Shown here: positions 29,415-37,473 of the stretch, piece after piece
Layout of the letters: the number at the start of each line of letters is the position of its first letter
Numbering within the stretch: the first letter of the stretch is position 1
Assembly (NCBI RefSeq): GCF_003217095.1
Contig: NZ_QJSR01000006.1
Coordinates: 13,377 to 77,376, forward strand
Source: Rhizobium sp. PP-CC-3A-592
GTDB taxonomy: Bacteria > Pseudomonadota > Alphaproteobacteria > Rhizobiales > Rhizobiaceae
Length of the DNA stretch: 64,000 nucleotides
Direction: 5' to 3'
The notes under the pieces: model-generated
Seen by the model: the letters and a program-made list of their open reading frames with translations, nothing else
Told to the model about the DNA's origin: nothing
Database searches by the model: none
Made by a program: the position numbers and the translations under genes

Positions 29415-30788
29415 ATGCTGAGCAATGTGATACAATTTGGAACTAAGCCGGGCTATGCGTCGATCGTCTCGACCATTGTGGACGGCATTGCTCGACGGCT
29501 CCTCATCGCTGGTGAGAGGCTTCCTCCGCAACGTGAATTGGCTCATCAGCTCGGCGTGGCGATCGCCACCGTGGGACGCGCCTATGCGCAGCTGGAGATC
29601 CAGGGCTTCGTGGAAAGCCATGTCGGGCGTGGGACCTACATCGCCGGCGGGCGCGGAAGGGCGGATGCCGTCAGCGACCCGAGGGACACGGAAACCATCG
29701 ACCTGTCGATCTACCGCGTTCCGGTCCCCGACCTCGACAGCAAGCTGTCCGATACGCTGAGGGCGATCATCGCCGAGCATCATCCCCAACAGATCCTAGG
29801 GTCGTCGCCGGCGGCTGGACATCTCGCGCATCGTCAGGCGATCGCCGGCTGGCTGCAGCGCTACGGCGTCAACGCATCGGCCGGCCAGATCATCATCACC
29901 AACGGGGGCCAGCATGCCGCGATGGCGGCGCTATCGACCCTCACGCATGCCGGCGAGACCATCGCGACCGAGGCGTTCACGGATCCGAAGATGAAATCGG
30001 TCGCCAGCCATCTCGACCGGAAACTCGTCGGCGTCGAAATGGACGCCGACGGCATGGTCCCGGCTTCGCTCGACGCGTTGTGCCGGCGCCAGTCGATCGG
30101 CGCCATCTACGTGACCACACGCGGTCACAATCCGACCAACGCTACCCTGCCGCGGGAGCGTCGGGAACAGATCGCGCAGATCGCCCGCCGCCACGAGTTA
30201 CCGATCATCGAGAGCGACATCTACGGCACGACCATGACTGATCCGGTGCCGCCGATCTTCTCCTTCGCGCCGGAGCGAACGCACTTTCTCACGAGCTTCG
30301 GCCGGATCATCGGTCCGGGCATCAAGGTGGGGTGCCTCGTCTCGCCGCTGTCTGACGTCGCAACGACGCAGTCGGGCGTCAGCATGTCCACGGGCTCGGC
30401 GACCCTGATCGCGGCGGAAATCGTGTCGCGCTGGATCACGGGGAACCATCTTGAGGGAATGATCCGGTGGCAGCAGGCGGAAAATATTCGCCGGTTGTCG
30501 CTGCTTGCAACCTATCCGCTGCTCGGAACGGCGCGAACGGACATTACCACGCCGCATGTCTGGCTGCCTTTGCCCGAACAATGGCGCGCGGAAGACTTCA
30601 TAGATGCCGCAGCGGCACAGCAGATCATCATCGCACCGACGCATAGTTTCGTGGTCGGGCGGGGGCTAATGCCGCACGCCGTGCGCCTTTGCATAGGCTC
30701 GCCGCCATCTGTCGAGGCGCTTCAGATCGCGTGCGAACGGCTGGAACGGCTGCTAAACGCACAGCCGAAAAGCAGTTTCGAGACATAA
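29415..30788 (+). CDS. MocR-type GntR regulator with aminotransferase-like domain (PLP lysine replaced)
   Basis: 457 aa. Residues 1-80 form a GntR winged helix (GERLPPQRELAHQLGVAIAT, GFVESHVGRGTYIAG). Residues 100-450 are a fold-type I aminotransferase domain with HNPTNATLPRERR and ESDIYG (the cofactor Asp). Where MocR proteins have the PLP-binding lysine (SFSKxxxPGxRxG) this one reads SFGRIIGPGIKVG, codon CGG for Arg. So it may not form the usual Schiff base and could sense another ligand. It faces the catabolic operon across a shared promoter region and is followed closely by a reductase gene. Confidence 0.85.
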   Translation: MLSNVIQFGTKPGYASIVSTIVDGIARRLLIAGERLPPQRELAHQLGVAIATVGRAYAQLEIQGFVESHVGRGTYIAGGRGRADAVSDPRDTETIDLSIYRVPVPDLDSKLSDTLRAIIAEHHPQQILGSSPAAGHLAHRQAIAGWLQRYGVNASAGQIIITNGGQHAAMAALSTLTHAGETIATEAFTDPKMKSVASHLDRKLVGVEMDADGMVPASLDALCRRQSIGAIYVTTRGHNPTNATLPRERREQIAQIARRHELPIIESDIYGTTMTDPVPPIFSFAPERTHFLTSFGRIIGPGIKVGCLVSPLSDVATTQSGVSMSTGSATLIAAEIVSRWITGNHLEGMIRWQQAENIRRLSLLATYPLLGTARTDITTPHVWLPLPEQWRAEDFIDAAAAQQIIIAPTHSFVVGRGLMPHAVRLCIGSPPSVEALQIACERLERLLNAQPKSSFET

Positions 30789-30826
30789 CGGATTGATCGG
30801 GGAGGACCGATCGGAGAGGAGAGGTT

Positions 30827-31918
30827 TTGGAGGAAAATGGAGAAGGATCAGTCCTGATCGTCGGGGCGACGGGTGTCGTAGGGCGAGCAGCCCTGGAAGT
30901 CTACGAGAGCGACGACCACTGGGATGTCGCGATCCTGTCGCGCAAGGCGCCCGGCTTCCCGACCCGTGCCGCTTGGATCGGTGCCGACCTTGGCGATCCC
31001 GACGGATTGGCGACGGCGTTGGAGGGGGCCGGCCCGTTCACGCATGTCGTCTATGCAGCGCTTCAGGAGGAAGCCATTCTGGTCGATGGCTGGACATCGT
31101 CCGCCCAGATCGGCCGCAATGCCTTAATGCTGCACAATCTTCTGGAGTCGATGCGGCTCGGCGGACATCGGTTCCAGCATCTGACACTGCTCCAGGGGAC
31201 AAAAGCCTACGGTGTTCACCACGGGCCCTACAAGATGCCGGCGAAGGAGAGCGATCCGCGGTTTATGGCCTCGAACTTCTATTACGAGCAGGAAGACATC
31301 GCCCGCTCTGCGGCCCAAAAGCAGGGGTTCCACATGACCATCCTGCGTCCACAGATCGTCTGTGGCTTCGCGCTCGGCAATCCGATGAATGCTGTGACCG
31401 CCCTCGGCGTCTACGGCGCGATCTGCAGGGAACTCGACCAGCCGTTCCGGTTTCCGGGCGGACCGGCTTGCCTGCAGGAAGCCGTCGATGCGCGTCTGCT
31501 CGGCCGCGCCATCAAATGGGCTGGCCGCGAGCCGCTCTGCCGCGGCGAGACATACAACATCGCAAATGGCGACTGTTTTTCCTGGCCTGTGCTTTGGCCG
31601 GGTTTTGCCAAACAGTTAGGCGTCGAGATAGGCATTGCGCATCCCTTTTCCCTAGCCGACGTCATGGCCGACAAGCAGCCCGTCTGGGATCGGATCGTCG
31701 CAAAACATGAGCTCGTTCCCTATAGCTACGTCGACATCGTCTCGTCCTGGCAGTTCATGGATTACCTGCTTCGCCACGGCAAAGCATATCCCCACCACTC
31801 CATCGTCTCCACCATCAAGGCCCGAACTCATGGCTTTCATGAGTGTGTCGATACGGAAGACATGTTTCGATCGCTTTTCGACGAGCTGCAGTCCTCAAAA
31901 ATACTCCCGGCGCCGTAA
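30827..31918 (+). CDS. SDR family oxidoreductase resembling the PRISE (progesterone 5-beta-reductase/iridoid synthase-like) group
   Basis: 363 aa. Extended SDR with cofactor loop VGATGVVGRA. The usual YxxxK pair is replaced by the PRISE-style lysine in LLQGTKAYGVHHGPY and tyrosine in NFYYEQEDI. Enzymes of this group reduce enones or aldehydes with NADPH. The start is a TTG at 30827, 6 bases after AGGAGAGG; no in-frame ATG lies nearby. It begins 38 bases after the MocR-type gene on the same strand, so it may belong to the same regulon and could act on an intermediate of the facing operon. Confidence 0.8.
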   Translation: MEENGEGSVLIVGATGVVGRAALEVYESDDHWDVAILSRKAPGFPTRAAWIGADLGDPDGLATALEGAGPFTHVVYAALQEEAILVDGWTSSAQIGRNALMLHNLLESMRLGGHRFQHLTLLQGTKAYGVHHGPYKMPAKESDPRFMASNFYYEQEDIARSAAQKQGFHMTILRPQIVCGFALGNPMNAVTALGVYGAICRELDQPFRFPGGPACLQEAVDARLLGRAIKWAGREPLCRGETYNIANGDCFSWPVLWPGFAKQLGVEIGIAHPFSLADVMADKQPVWDRIVAKHELVPYSYVDIVSSWQFMDYLLRHGKAYPHHSIVSTIKARTHGFHECVDTEDMFRSLFDELQSSKILPAP

Positions 31919-31919
31919 G

Positions 31920-32030
31920 ATGCGTCGAGACTGCTTGATCCCCGTCGTCATTCTTGTCCTTTCCATACTGGCGATTGTATTGGCGTGGCATGGAGACCTG
32001 GTAAAATATTACACGATCTCGATATCCTAA
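31920..32030 (+). CDS. Possible 36-aa single-pass membrane peptide
   Basis: Starts one base after the reductase stop codon. Sequence begins MRRDCLIPVVILVLSILAIV, a positively charged end followed by one hydrophobic helix, and ends in a short polar tail. No strong ribosome site is visible, so translation would rely on coupling to the gene upstream. Not recognised as a known family. Confidence 0.35.
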   Translation: MRRDCLIPVVILVLSILAIVLAWHGDLVKYYTISIS

Positions 32031-32357
32031 GGTAAACCCGATCGCACGCATCTCACGCCTTGAAAAGGTTCGAACCAACGACCCCGTCGTCCAGTAGCCA
32101 TGCCGGTATGAGTCATCTTCTTGTTGGGACAAAAAAGTTGTTCTTTGAAATGGCTGGTATTAGGCCCTGTCAGGACGGGCCGGTTGTGGCGACGACTAGG
32201 CGGTAAGCTGCCGCTCTGCAGCCGCCCATCGACCTTCGTGAGCAATATGCAATATCTTGATAGCAGCCATCGCCTTCGGCGGGCGGCATGGGGAGCATGT
32301 GTCGAGAATTTGCGATACGTCTTCGGACATGACTATCTCGCGCGTTGCTATTGACGG
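32031..32357. other. Intergenic stretch with no recognisable gene
   Basis: About 330 bases between the small peptide frame and the VapC toxin stop. Short frames on both strands lack homology. A perfect GGTTCGAACC palindrome sits at about 32069-32078, but the surroundings do not fold as a tRNA. Confidence 0.3.
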
Positions 32358-32792
32358 TCACCAGCCTAGATCGGTTTCGGCAAAGTCGTTGCCCTTGTAA
32401 GCGATCTTCGTGCGGTAAGCCTTAGCGCAGGCATAAGTGAAGCAATCGCCCATATTCAGTTTTGCCGAGTGATTGACGATCTTCCCAAACTGTTGTGCAG
32501 CGTCAAGCGCCTTGGTCCCCACATCTCCCGAGATCATAGCCTCCTTGGCTTCAAGGTCCGCGAAGAACTGATCGACCATCCTTCGCGCCTTAGCGAGCAT
32601 GTCAGGCGTAGCAGGACGGTCGCGGCCTGTTGCCTCTGCCATGCGCCGCGTCAGCGAAAGCGAGGCTTCCAAGCGAACCACGGCCGACACGTAAAAGGAG
32701 CCACCGTGCTGTTCGAGCCGCTGCATCAGCTCGCCGGCGTCCTCTTCGCCGGCAAGGATTGCGACGGCCACGGAAGCGTCCACGAATAGCAT
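32358..32792 (-). CDS. vapC: VapC-type PIN domain ribonuclease toxin
   Basis: 144 aa. Acidic PIN residues visible in FVDASVAVAIL (Asp), VVRLEASL (Glu), NMGDCFTYACAK (Asp) and KGNDFAETD (Asp). Would cleave RNA when its antitoxin is degraded. Start ATG at 32792 shares one base with the antitoxin stop (TGATG), the classic antitoxin-first overlap; an upstream in-frame Met at 32807 would lie inside the antitoxin gene. Confidence 0.88.
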   Translation of the reverse strand: MLFVDASVAVAILAGEEDAGELMQRLEQHGGSFYVSAVVRLEASLSLTRRMAEATGRDRPATPDMLAKARRMVDQFFADLEAKEAMISGDVGTKALDAAQQFGKIVNHSAKLNMGDCFTYACAKAYRTKIAYKGNDFAETDLGW

Positions 32793-33031
32793 CAGTCTTC
32801 GCCCCACATTTCGTCAGTTTCGCGTTTGTGGTCCCCCGGCGCAAAGGGACCGGCGTCCCGCGCCATCGCGAGGGACTTGGCCAAGCGCTCGCGCATGGGC
32901 AAGCTGCCCTTGCGGCTGGCGATCTCGCGCCGGAGGGCAGTTTTCACTGCATCAACCTTAGATGTCTTGGTCAAGCGGATCAGCTCTTCAGTGAGCTTAT
33001 CGACTTCCGGATCTTTGATGTAGAGCGGCAT
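32792..33031 (-). CDS. vapB: VapB-type antitoxin (PSK transcription-factor family)
   Basis: 79 aa. N-terminal MPLYIKDPEVDKLTEELIRL with TSKVDAVKTALRREI is the DNA-binding and dimerisation pattern of the Rv0623-like VapB family; the C-terminal DEMWGED tail is where such proteins neutralise the PIN toxin. Precedes vapC and overlaps it by one base. ATATCC-type AT-rich sequence just upstream (33032-33060, containing two AAAGGATAT steps in inverted and direct form) may be the autoregulated operator. Confidence 0.85.
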   Translation of the reverse strand: MPLYIKDPEVDKLTEELIRLTKTSKVDAVKTALRREIASRKGSLPMRERLAKSLAMARDAGPFAPGDHKRETDEMWGED

Positions 33032-33235
33032 GATTCATATCCTTTCAAGGATATTATAATATTCCCGAAAGGATATGCTCGCAATGGCGTCCAGATCTTT
33101 CCGTAGGAAAAGTTCCTCTACCCCTTGCGTAGCCTTGCAGCGTTCTAGCTGCGCGACTTCAAAGAACGTTCTTAAATAACTCTTCATTAAGCACGAGCTC
33201 CCGCACAAGCAGGGTCGGGCGACCACCTGAAAGTT
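33032..33235. promoter_or_regulatory. Upstream region of the VapBC operon
   Basis: The segment ATATCCTTTCAAGGATAT at 33037-33054 is an inverted repeat (ATATCCTT/AAGGATAT with a 2-base spacer), six bases upstream of the antitoxin start: a likely operator for VapBC autoregulation. ATTCCCGAAAGGATAT follows at 33061. The rest holds no recognisable gene. Confidence 0.6.
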
Positions 33236-33560
33236 TCAAAAAATGGCTGGCCGGACCTGGAAAGCTGCGGTTCCAATCTGCGTTAACGGCAGATGGCTAC
33301 TGTAGTCGGTGTTCATGATCCTGACGGTGCAGGCCAGTTGGGCTGCCGGTTTCGGAATGGAGAGCCCGGCCAAGTCGTTCGGCCTTGGCGACAATCTCAA
33401 GCGAAAGGTCCAGCAGCTCGCCATCGGGATGCTCGATACGCGCCGGCGCGACGCGGGTAGGGCTTCCTCAACAGTCATATCGGCCGATATCCTAGTTTCC
33501 TATCGTACTTAAATATAATGGATTTTGTCGATTTGCGATGGCCTTTGGCCGATCTCGGCA
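33236..33560 (-). pseudogene. Fic family protein, 5' remnant (duplicate of the gene at 54904-56142)
   Basis: The minus strand from 33478 down to about 33305 matches the first 60 codons of the intact Fic gene, and the match continues upstream to about 33560. The frame starts MTVEEA, loses one base, continues as TRVAPARIEHPDGELLDLSL, then gains one base and ends CTVRIMNTDYS, where homology stops abruptly. The Fic catalytic motif is absent. A decayed partial duplication. Confidence 0.85.
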
Positions 33561-33825
33561 AAGATCGATTATGCCATCGTTCATCACCCGAGCCGCAATC
33601 GATCACTCAGTTGGAATATGAATCATAGAACCTGAGACGATCATTCCTATCGTGAGGCAAGGGGCATGCCGACCGATCATATTGTGAAACCATTATGCAC
33701 ATTGCTGGCATACATTTCGGGAAAAGTAAGATTTGAGTTGAGACGGTCTCAAGCGGTACATCAACAGTCGGCTGATGGTCTCATAATCGCGATGAGAGCC
33801 ACGACATATCAAGATCCAGGATGTT
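33561..33825. other. Intergenic stretch upstream of RNase H
   Basis: About 265 bases, rather AT-rich, with no recognisable gene. It presumably holds the promoter for the RNase H gene. Confidence 0.3.
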
Positions 33826-34311
33826 TTGGAGGCGGACTTGTTAGACGTTTACGTAGACGGTTCTTTCCGCCCGAAGTCTTCGACAGGTGGGTGGGCGTTC
33901 GTGGTTTTCCAGAACGGGCAGGAGATCCATCGGGCGCACGGGTATGCCACCGGGATGTCGAACAACAGCTTCGAGCTTATAGCCGTTTTAAAAGCAGCGG
34001 TGTGGATCGCGACCGAACGTGCCGACACGTCCGCCACCATCTGGACGGACTCGAGCCAAACGGTGAAGGGGTGTCAGATCTCCAGGGCTATCTGGAGAAA
34101 CAACGGTTGGCGCCGTATCGAGGCAAATCCCAAAAAGCGAAAACGTGTTATACGGGACGTCGCATTATGGCAGGAGCTTGACTGTCAGCTCACCGCCAAC
34201 CCTCGCATTCGCATTGTATGGTGTCGCGGACACGATGACATTCCAGGTAATGAGCTGGCCGATGCGATGGCGCGGACGGCGGCAATGGCAACGGAAGTCA
34301 CCATCGGCTAG
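33826..34311 (+). CDS. Ribonuclease HI-like protein
   Basis: 161 aa. All catalytic positions of RNase HI are visible: Asp in VYVDGSF, Glu in NNSFELIAVLKA, Asp in IWTDSSQTVKGC, His in WCRGHDDIPGNELAD and the final Asp in that motif. It would cut the RNA strand of RNA-DNA hybrids. It lacks the usual basic-protrusion sequence of housekeeping RnhA, and its context among mobile debris suggests a second, acquired copy. The start is a TTG (33826) following ribosome-site-like AGGATG; another TTG four codons on is possible. Confidence 0.85.
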   Translation: MEADLLDVYVDGSFRPKSSTGGWAFVVFQNGQEIHRAHGYATGMSNNSFELIAVLKAAVWIATERADTSATIWTDSSQTVKGCQISRAIWRNNGWRRIEANPKKRKRVIRDVALWQELDCQLTANPRIRIVWCRGHDDIPGNELADAMARTAAMATEVTIG

Positions 34312-34314
34312 ATG

Positions 34315-34641
34315 TCACATCCTCTTTTCTGCGCCGAAGGGTTCAGCGTCCATAGCACTCGGTAGAGACCCAGCGCATGCGTGAAGCGCCTCGACGACAG
34401 CCCGCAGGTATTCCCCACGTCTGCCATCTCCCGCCTGTCCCGCTTCGCTCGACAACTCGACCCGTATCTTGTCAATGAAGCCCAGATGATCGAATGCGTC
34501 CGACCGCACGTTCACATCGACCTCTTCAACATAATGCGACACCAGCAAACCCAGATCGAGGTTCCTGTCCGCCTGGTACATCAACGCCATCTGTTGGGCG
34601 AGTTTGACCATCTGCACGTATGGCCCGAGCGCAGTGCTCAT
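34315..34641 (-). CDS. Hypothetical protein, 108 aa
   Basis: Convergent with the RNase H gene, three bases from its stop. Mostly helical, acidic in the middle (SHYVEEVDVNVRSDAFDHLG), no recognised motif. AAGGAGAATG lies immediately upstream of the start, a good ribosome site. The regular codon use supports a real gene, but no function can be proposed. Confidence 0.55.
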   Translation of the reverse strand: MSTALGPYVQMVKLAQQMALMYQADRNLDLGLLVSHYVEEVDVNVRSDAFDHLGFIDKIRVELSSEAGQAGDGRRGEYLRAVVEALHACAGSLPSAMDAEPFGAEKRM

Positions 34642-34842
34642 GACATTCTCCTTTTCGGCTTGCTGTCCAGATCACCGATAGGTGGCGGAAAGGACGTCGA
34701 ACCCTGAAGATGGGGATGCCGGATCGCGAAGCTATCTTTGCCCGAGATAAACTTTCCGTCAGAAGCGCCGTATGCAGCCAGGCTGTCCGCACGGCAGACG
34801 CCCGTGATCGTGGAGCAGTAGGGAAACGCTCCCAGCGTTGAC

Positions 34843-35502
34843 TTGGCCGGATCTGAGCCCCATTTCACCGCCATGTCGAAGCGCGAGAAAAATGACATCG
34901 AACTCCTGCGGACTTGGACGTTGCCGTCAGCGGCGACACTCGGCTCATCGGTGCGCGCGAAAGGCATTCTTCTGGAAATGCGCGCGCGACTGCCTGTAGC
35001 AACGAAGAAACTGCTTGTTCTGGAGTCGGGGGAGCTTGTTCTTGTGATGCCCGCCAGGGCGAAGACCGAATTCAACGCCGCCGCCAGCATTGTCTCTGCA
35101 GCGATGAAAGATATCGATAGCCTCCCGGTGATCCCGCGCGAGATCCAGGACATCCTGACGATAAAGCCAGGCGAGAGACACCGCTGGCTCGCGGACGGGC
35201 GCCTTCCGAGTGCGGGAACAAGAACAGTCCGGCTGGCAGGCCGCGCGAAGAAGATCACCTTTTATGTCTTCGATCCCAGGGTCGTCGAAGACCTTCTCAA
35301 TAGCGGGAGGGTCGATGAATGGCGAGAGGACGACCTGGCCGCTGCCGCCGAAAACCGACGGCGGGCGGCTTACAAAGCCAAACTCACCCGTTCGTTGAGG
35401 AAGGGTCGGAGTGTGGTGGCGTCACCGTCCGCAGCTTTGGATGAGGCGGCTGCAAAACTGGATGATTGGGAGGCGTTCGACCGCGACGGGCTCTTGCGTT
35501 GA
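34843..35502 (+). CDS. Hypothetical protein, 219 aa
   Basis: No recognised domain. Residues 95-180 look like a compact unit: KDIDSLPVIPREIQDILTIK, GERHRWLADGRLPSAGTRTV, then FYVFDPRVVEDLLNSGRVDEWRE with a charged helix RREAA-type tail. A second Met at position 11 (34873) could be the true start. Function unknown; it sits alone among plasmid-like debris. Confidence 0.6.
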   Translation: MAGSEPHFTAMSKREKNDIELLRTWTLPSAATLGSSVRAKGILLEMRARLPVATKKLLVLESGELVLVMPARAKTEFNAAASIVSAAMKDIDSLPVIPREIQDILTIKPGERHRWLADGRLPSAGTRTVRLAGRAKKITFYVFDPRVVEDLLNSGRVDEWREDDLAAAAENRRRAAYKAKLTRSLRKGRSVVASPSAALDEAAAKLDDWEAFDRDGLLR

Positions 35503-35831
35503 TCTACCTCTCTTACAGTGCGGGACGATAGACATGTGCGCGACGTGATAATGGCGTCGAGCCCGCACAACCTGCTCGTGGACATGATCCCGCTCGAAAC
35601 CATCCGCCTTCTCTGTCAGGCCCGCGCCGCGAAGCTGCCCGTCAATCTCGGAAACAAAATGGCTACCAATGCAGCTTTGTCAGTCAAACCTACTTTTCTT
35701 CACGCTTCAGACAGCGCTTCGGCTTGAGCCAGCGGATGTACGGCTGATGAATGTGCCCATCTCGCTGTGCATCTACCGAACCGTCGTGAGGCATCTACAG
35801 ACTGCTTTAGACCCGAAGTGTTCGGCGCTCA
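35503..35831. other. Intergenic stretch with no supported gene
   Basis: About 330 bases after the hypothetical gene. A 69-codon plus-strand frame (35518-35727) has a short amphipathic segment IPLETIRLLCQARAAKLPVN but no start signal or known match, so it is not called. Confidence 0.3.
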
Positions 35832-36115
35832 TCATATAGATTGAACTGCGATGCGGTTACCTTCGCTATCTGCAATTTTGGCGACAAACCCATTCTCGTT
35901 CAGCGGTGTCGTTGGAAACAAAATCTCGCACCCATACCCAACAGCCTTGGCCAGAACGTCGTCAACGTCTGCGACATTGAGATAAATGATTGCTCAACCT
36001 CGGGTGGGAGCATAGACATCGCCTTAGGCAAGCGCTCTGCTGGCGCCACCTCCCCGTTCTCCGAAAGGGAAATAGGCCACTCTGTTGTCGTCTCCAAAGT
36101 TCACCCGAACACAGC
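35832..36115 (-). pseudogene. VOC/glyoxalase family protein, decayed 3' part
   Basis: One minus-strand frame reads VNFGDDNRVAYFPFG, GGGASRALA, stop, GDVYAPTRG, stop, AIIYLNVADVDDVLAKA and GFVAKIADSEGNRIAVQSI, then the natural stop at 35832. This is the C-terminal half of a PhnB-like VOC protein with two in-frame nonsense codons; the 5' half is missing. Confidence 0.8.
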
Positions 36116-36689
36116 ACTGTAACCGTGGCGCGGCATCAACCGCCTCTGACAAATACTTTCACCCTCCAGGGTTCTCTCTTAGAATTCTCTCACCTATACA
36201 CCTGTGTCCATACCCACCTCTATACATCAGTCACCCCTGATAGACAGTTTGCTCTCTAGGTCTCTATGGTGCGTTGTCTGTGTGATGCTGTCTTGGTGTC
36301 GTGCTCGAATATGTTTTGACCCTTACCCCGCAGCGCTTCTGGTTTGACCCGAGGTTCGTCTGTGAGCGCGTTTGTGCTGTTCTCAGCTCTTGTTGCTCAT
36401 CTTTATGCGCGGTCGCTCGCTGTGCGCTTCCCTGAGTCGATCTTAGATTGGGGATTAGCAGTCACTCAAGTTGATGCTTTTCCGGAAAACGCCAAGACGG
36501 GCCAGTTCTGTCTACATAAGGTAAACATATGTCGACTTACGGGCGTGTTTAAGCCATAAATTAACGGTTCTATGTTTTTACTTGGCCTGTCCGGAATAGC
36601 GATTTTGGCCTCCGGATCGCCTTACCTTAACACATATATTGGCAGAATATGGTTGAGTCTCAATACGGTGAAACCAACTTACGGTAGAA
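36116..36689. other. Low-GC stretch without recognisable gene
   Basis: About 570 bases of pyrimidine-rich and AT-rich sequence (for example TTCTCTCTTAGAATTCTCTC around 36170). Base composition differs clearly from both sides, suggesting foreign or decayed DNA. Frames of 70 codons exist on the plus strand but have no ribosome site or motif. Confidence 0.4.
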
Positions 36690-36860
36690 CTATATACCGT
36701 TGCTTGTGGTGAATACCAGTGACGTCGCACTGCCGGACGTCTTGCGACCCTGATGAGATCTCCTGTCCTTCTTGATCCACAGTGCAAGAAGTCCCGCTCC
36801 CCAAATTGGTGAGGAGACAACGAATAATCCGAGAACCTGGCGAGCGATGAGAGCGAGCAT
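36690..36860 (-). CDS. Small membrane protein, 56 aa
   Basis: ATG at 36860 preceded by GGAGGA with a 6-base spacer, an excellent ribosome site. The protein starts MLALIARQVLGLFVVSSPIW and continues GAGLLALWIKKDRR, giving one membrane helix of about 22 residues followed by a basic, polar tail. Arrangement suggests an N-out/C-in single-pass inner-membrane protein. No family recognised. Confidence 0.6.
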   Translation of the reverse strand: MLALIARQVLGLFVVSSPIWGAGLLALWIKKDRRSHQGRKTSGSATSLVFTTSNGI

Positions 36861-36921
36861 GATTGATCCTCCGGTAGCTCTACGGATATGTGCTCGCTCC
36901 TAGGATCTGCAAGGGTTCACG

Positions 36922-37134
36922 TCAGCATGCCTCTGCTACGATGGTGTAGCCTTCGCCGTAGCAGGTGTACGGCGACTGGTTCTGAATGTTGGTAAGGACG
37001 TCCAGGGCAGCCAGCAGCGCTTGATCGCCTTTGATACCGCGCCGGAGAAGAGCCGTGTAAAGCTCCCGATGCGTCCCGAAGCCTTCGCTCTCATGCGGGC
37101 CACCTTGCTTCATGACAAGGAATCTCATTTTCAT
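36922..37134 (-). CDS. Small hypothetical protein, 70 aa
   Basis: Reads MKMRFLVMKQGGPHESEGFG from the ATG at 37134 and ends GEGYTIVAEAC; the middle (THRELYTALLRRGIKGDQAL) is helical. No known domain. Part of a run of three small minus-strand genes. The longer upstream frame has poor codon use, so the internal Met is preferred. Confidence 0.5.
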   Translation of the reverse strand: MKMRFLVMKQGGPHESEGFGTHRELYTALLRRGIKGDQALLAALDVLTNIQNQSPYTCYGEGYTIVAEAC

Positions 37135-37169
37135 GGCATTCACCCGTATGCGAGCCGGCTGAGCAGACT

Positions 37170-37424
37170 TCAAAGGTTGGCTGTGGCGCCATCGAAACCG
37201 GAGACTATGGAGATCTCCGAAGATGCGTCTGCCGGATCGGGGTCTTCTGCATAGGAGAGGCGACATTTACGGATCACTTCCTCAAGGGCGTCGAAGACTT
37301 CGGGGGTGGTCCAGCCAGCGGTGACGGCTTGGTCACTGAGCGCTCTGACGGGGACGTAGAGTTGTTCCTGGCATGCCAGGTTTCTGTCCGGTCCGGTAGC
37401 TTCTGCACGTGGCGATCTGACCAT
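37170..37424 (-). CDS. Conserved rhizobial-type hypothetical protein, 84 aa
   Basis: Contains VPVRALSDQAVTAGWTTPEV and FDALEEVIRKCRLSYAEDPD, a pattern I associate with small uncharacterised proteins common in Rhizobiaceae. Soluble and helical; function unknown. Starts 35 bases upstream of the preceding small gene and likely shares its transcript. Confidence 0.6.
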   Translation of the reverse strand: MVRSPRAEATGPDRNLACQEQLYVPVRALSDQAVTAGWTTPEVFDALEEVIRKCRLSYAEDPDPADASSEISIVSGFDGATANL

Positions 37425-37473
37425 GGTGCTCCCCCTGTTGGCCGGGAAAACAAGATGAGGCGCGCTTTGTTCC

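Noticed and set aside
32060-32085. GGTTCGAACC palindrome resembling a tRNA T loop
   Set aside because: The flanks do not pair as T stem or acceptor; no anticodon arm is present.
36344-36559. 71-codon plus-strand frame in the low-GC stretch
   Set aside because: No ribosome site, no motif, unusual composition; not enough to call a gene.
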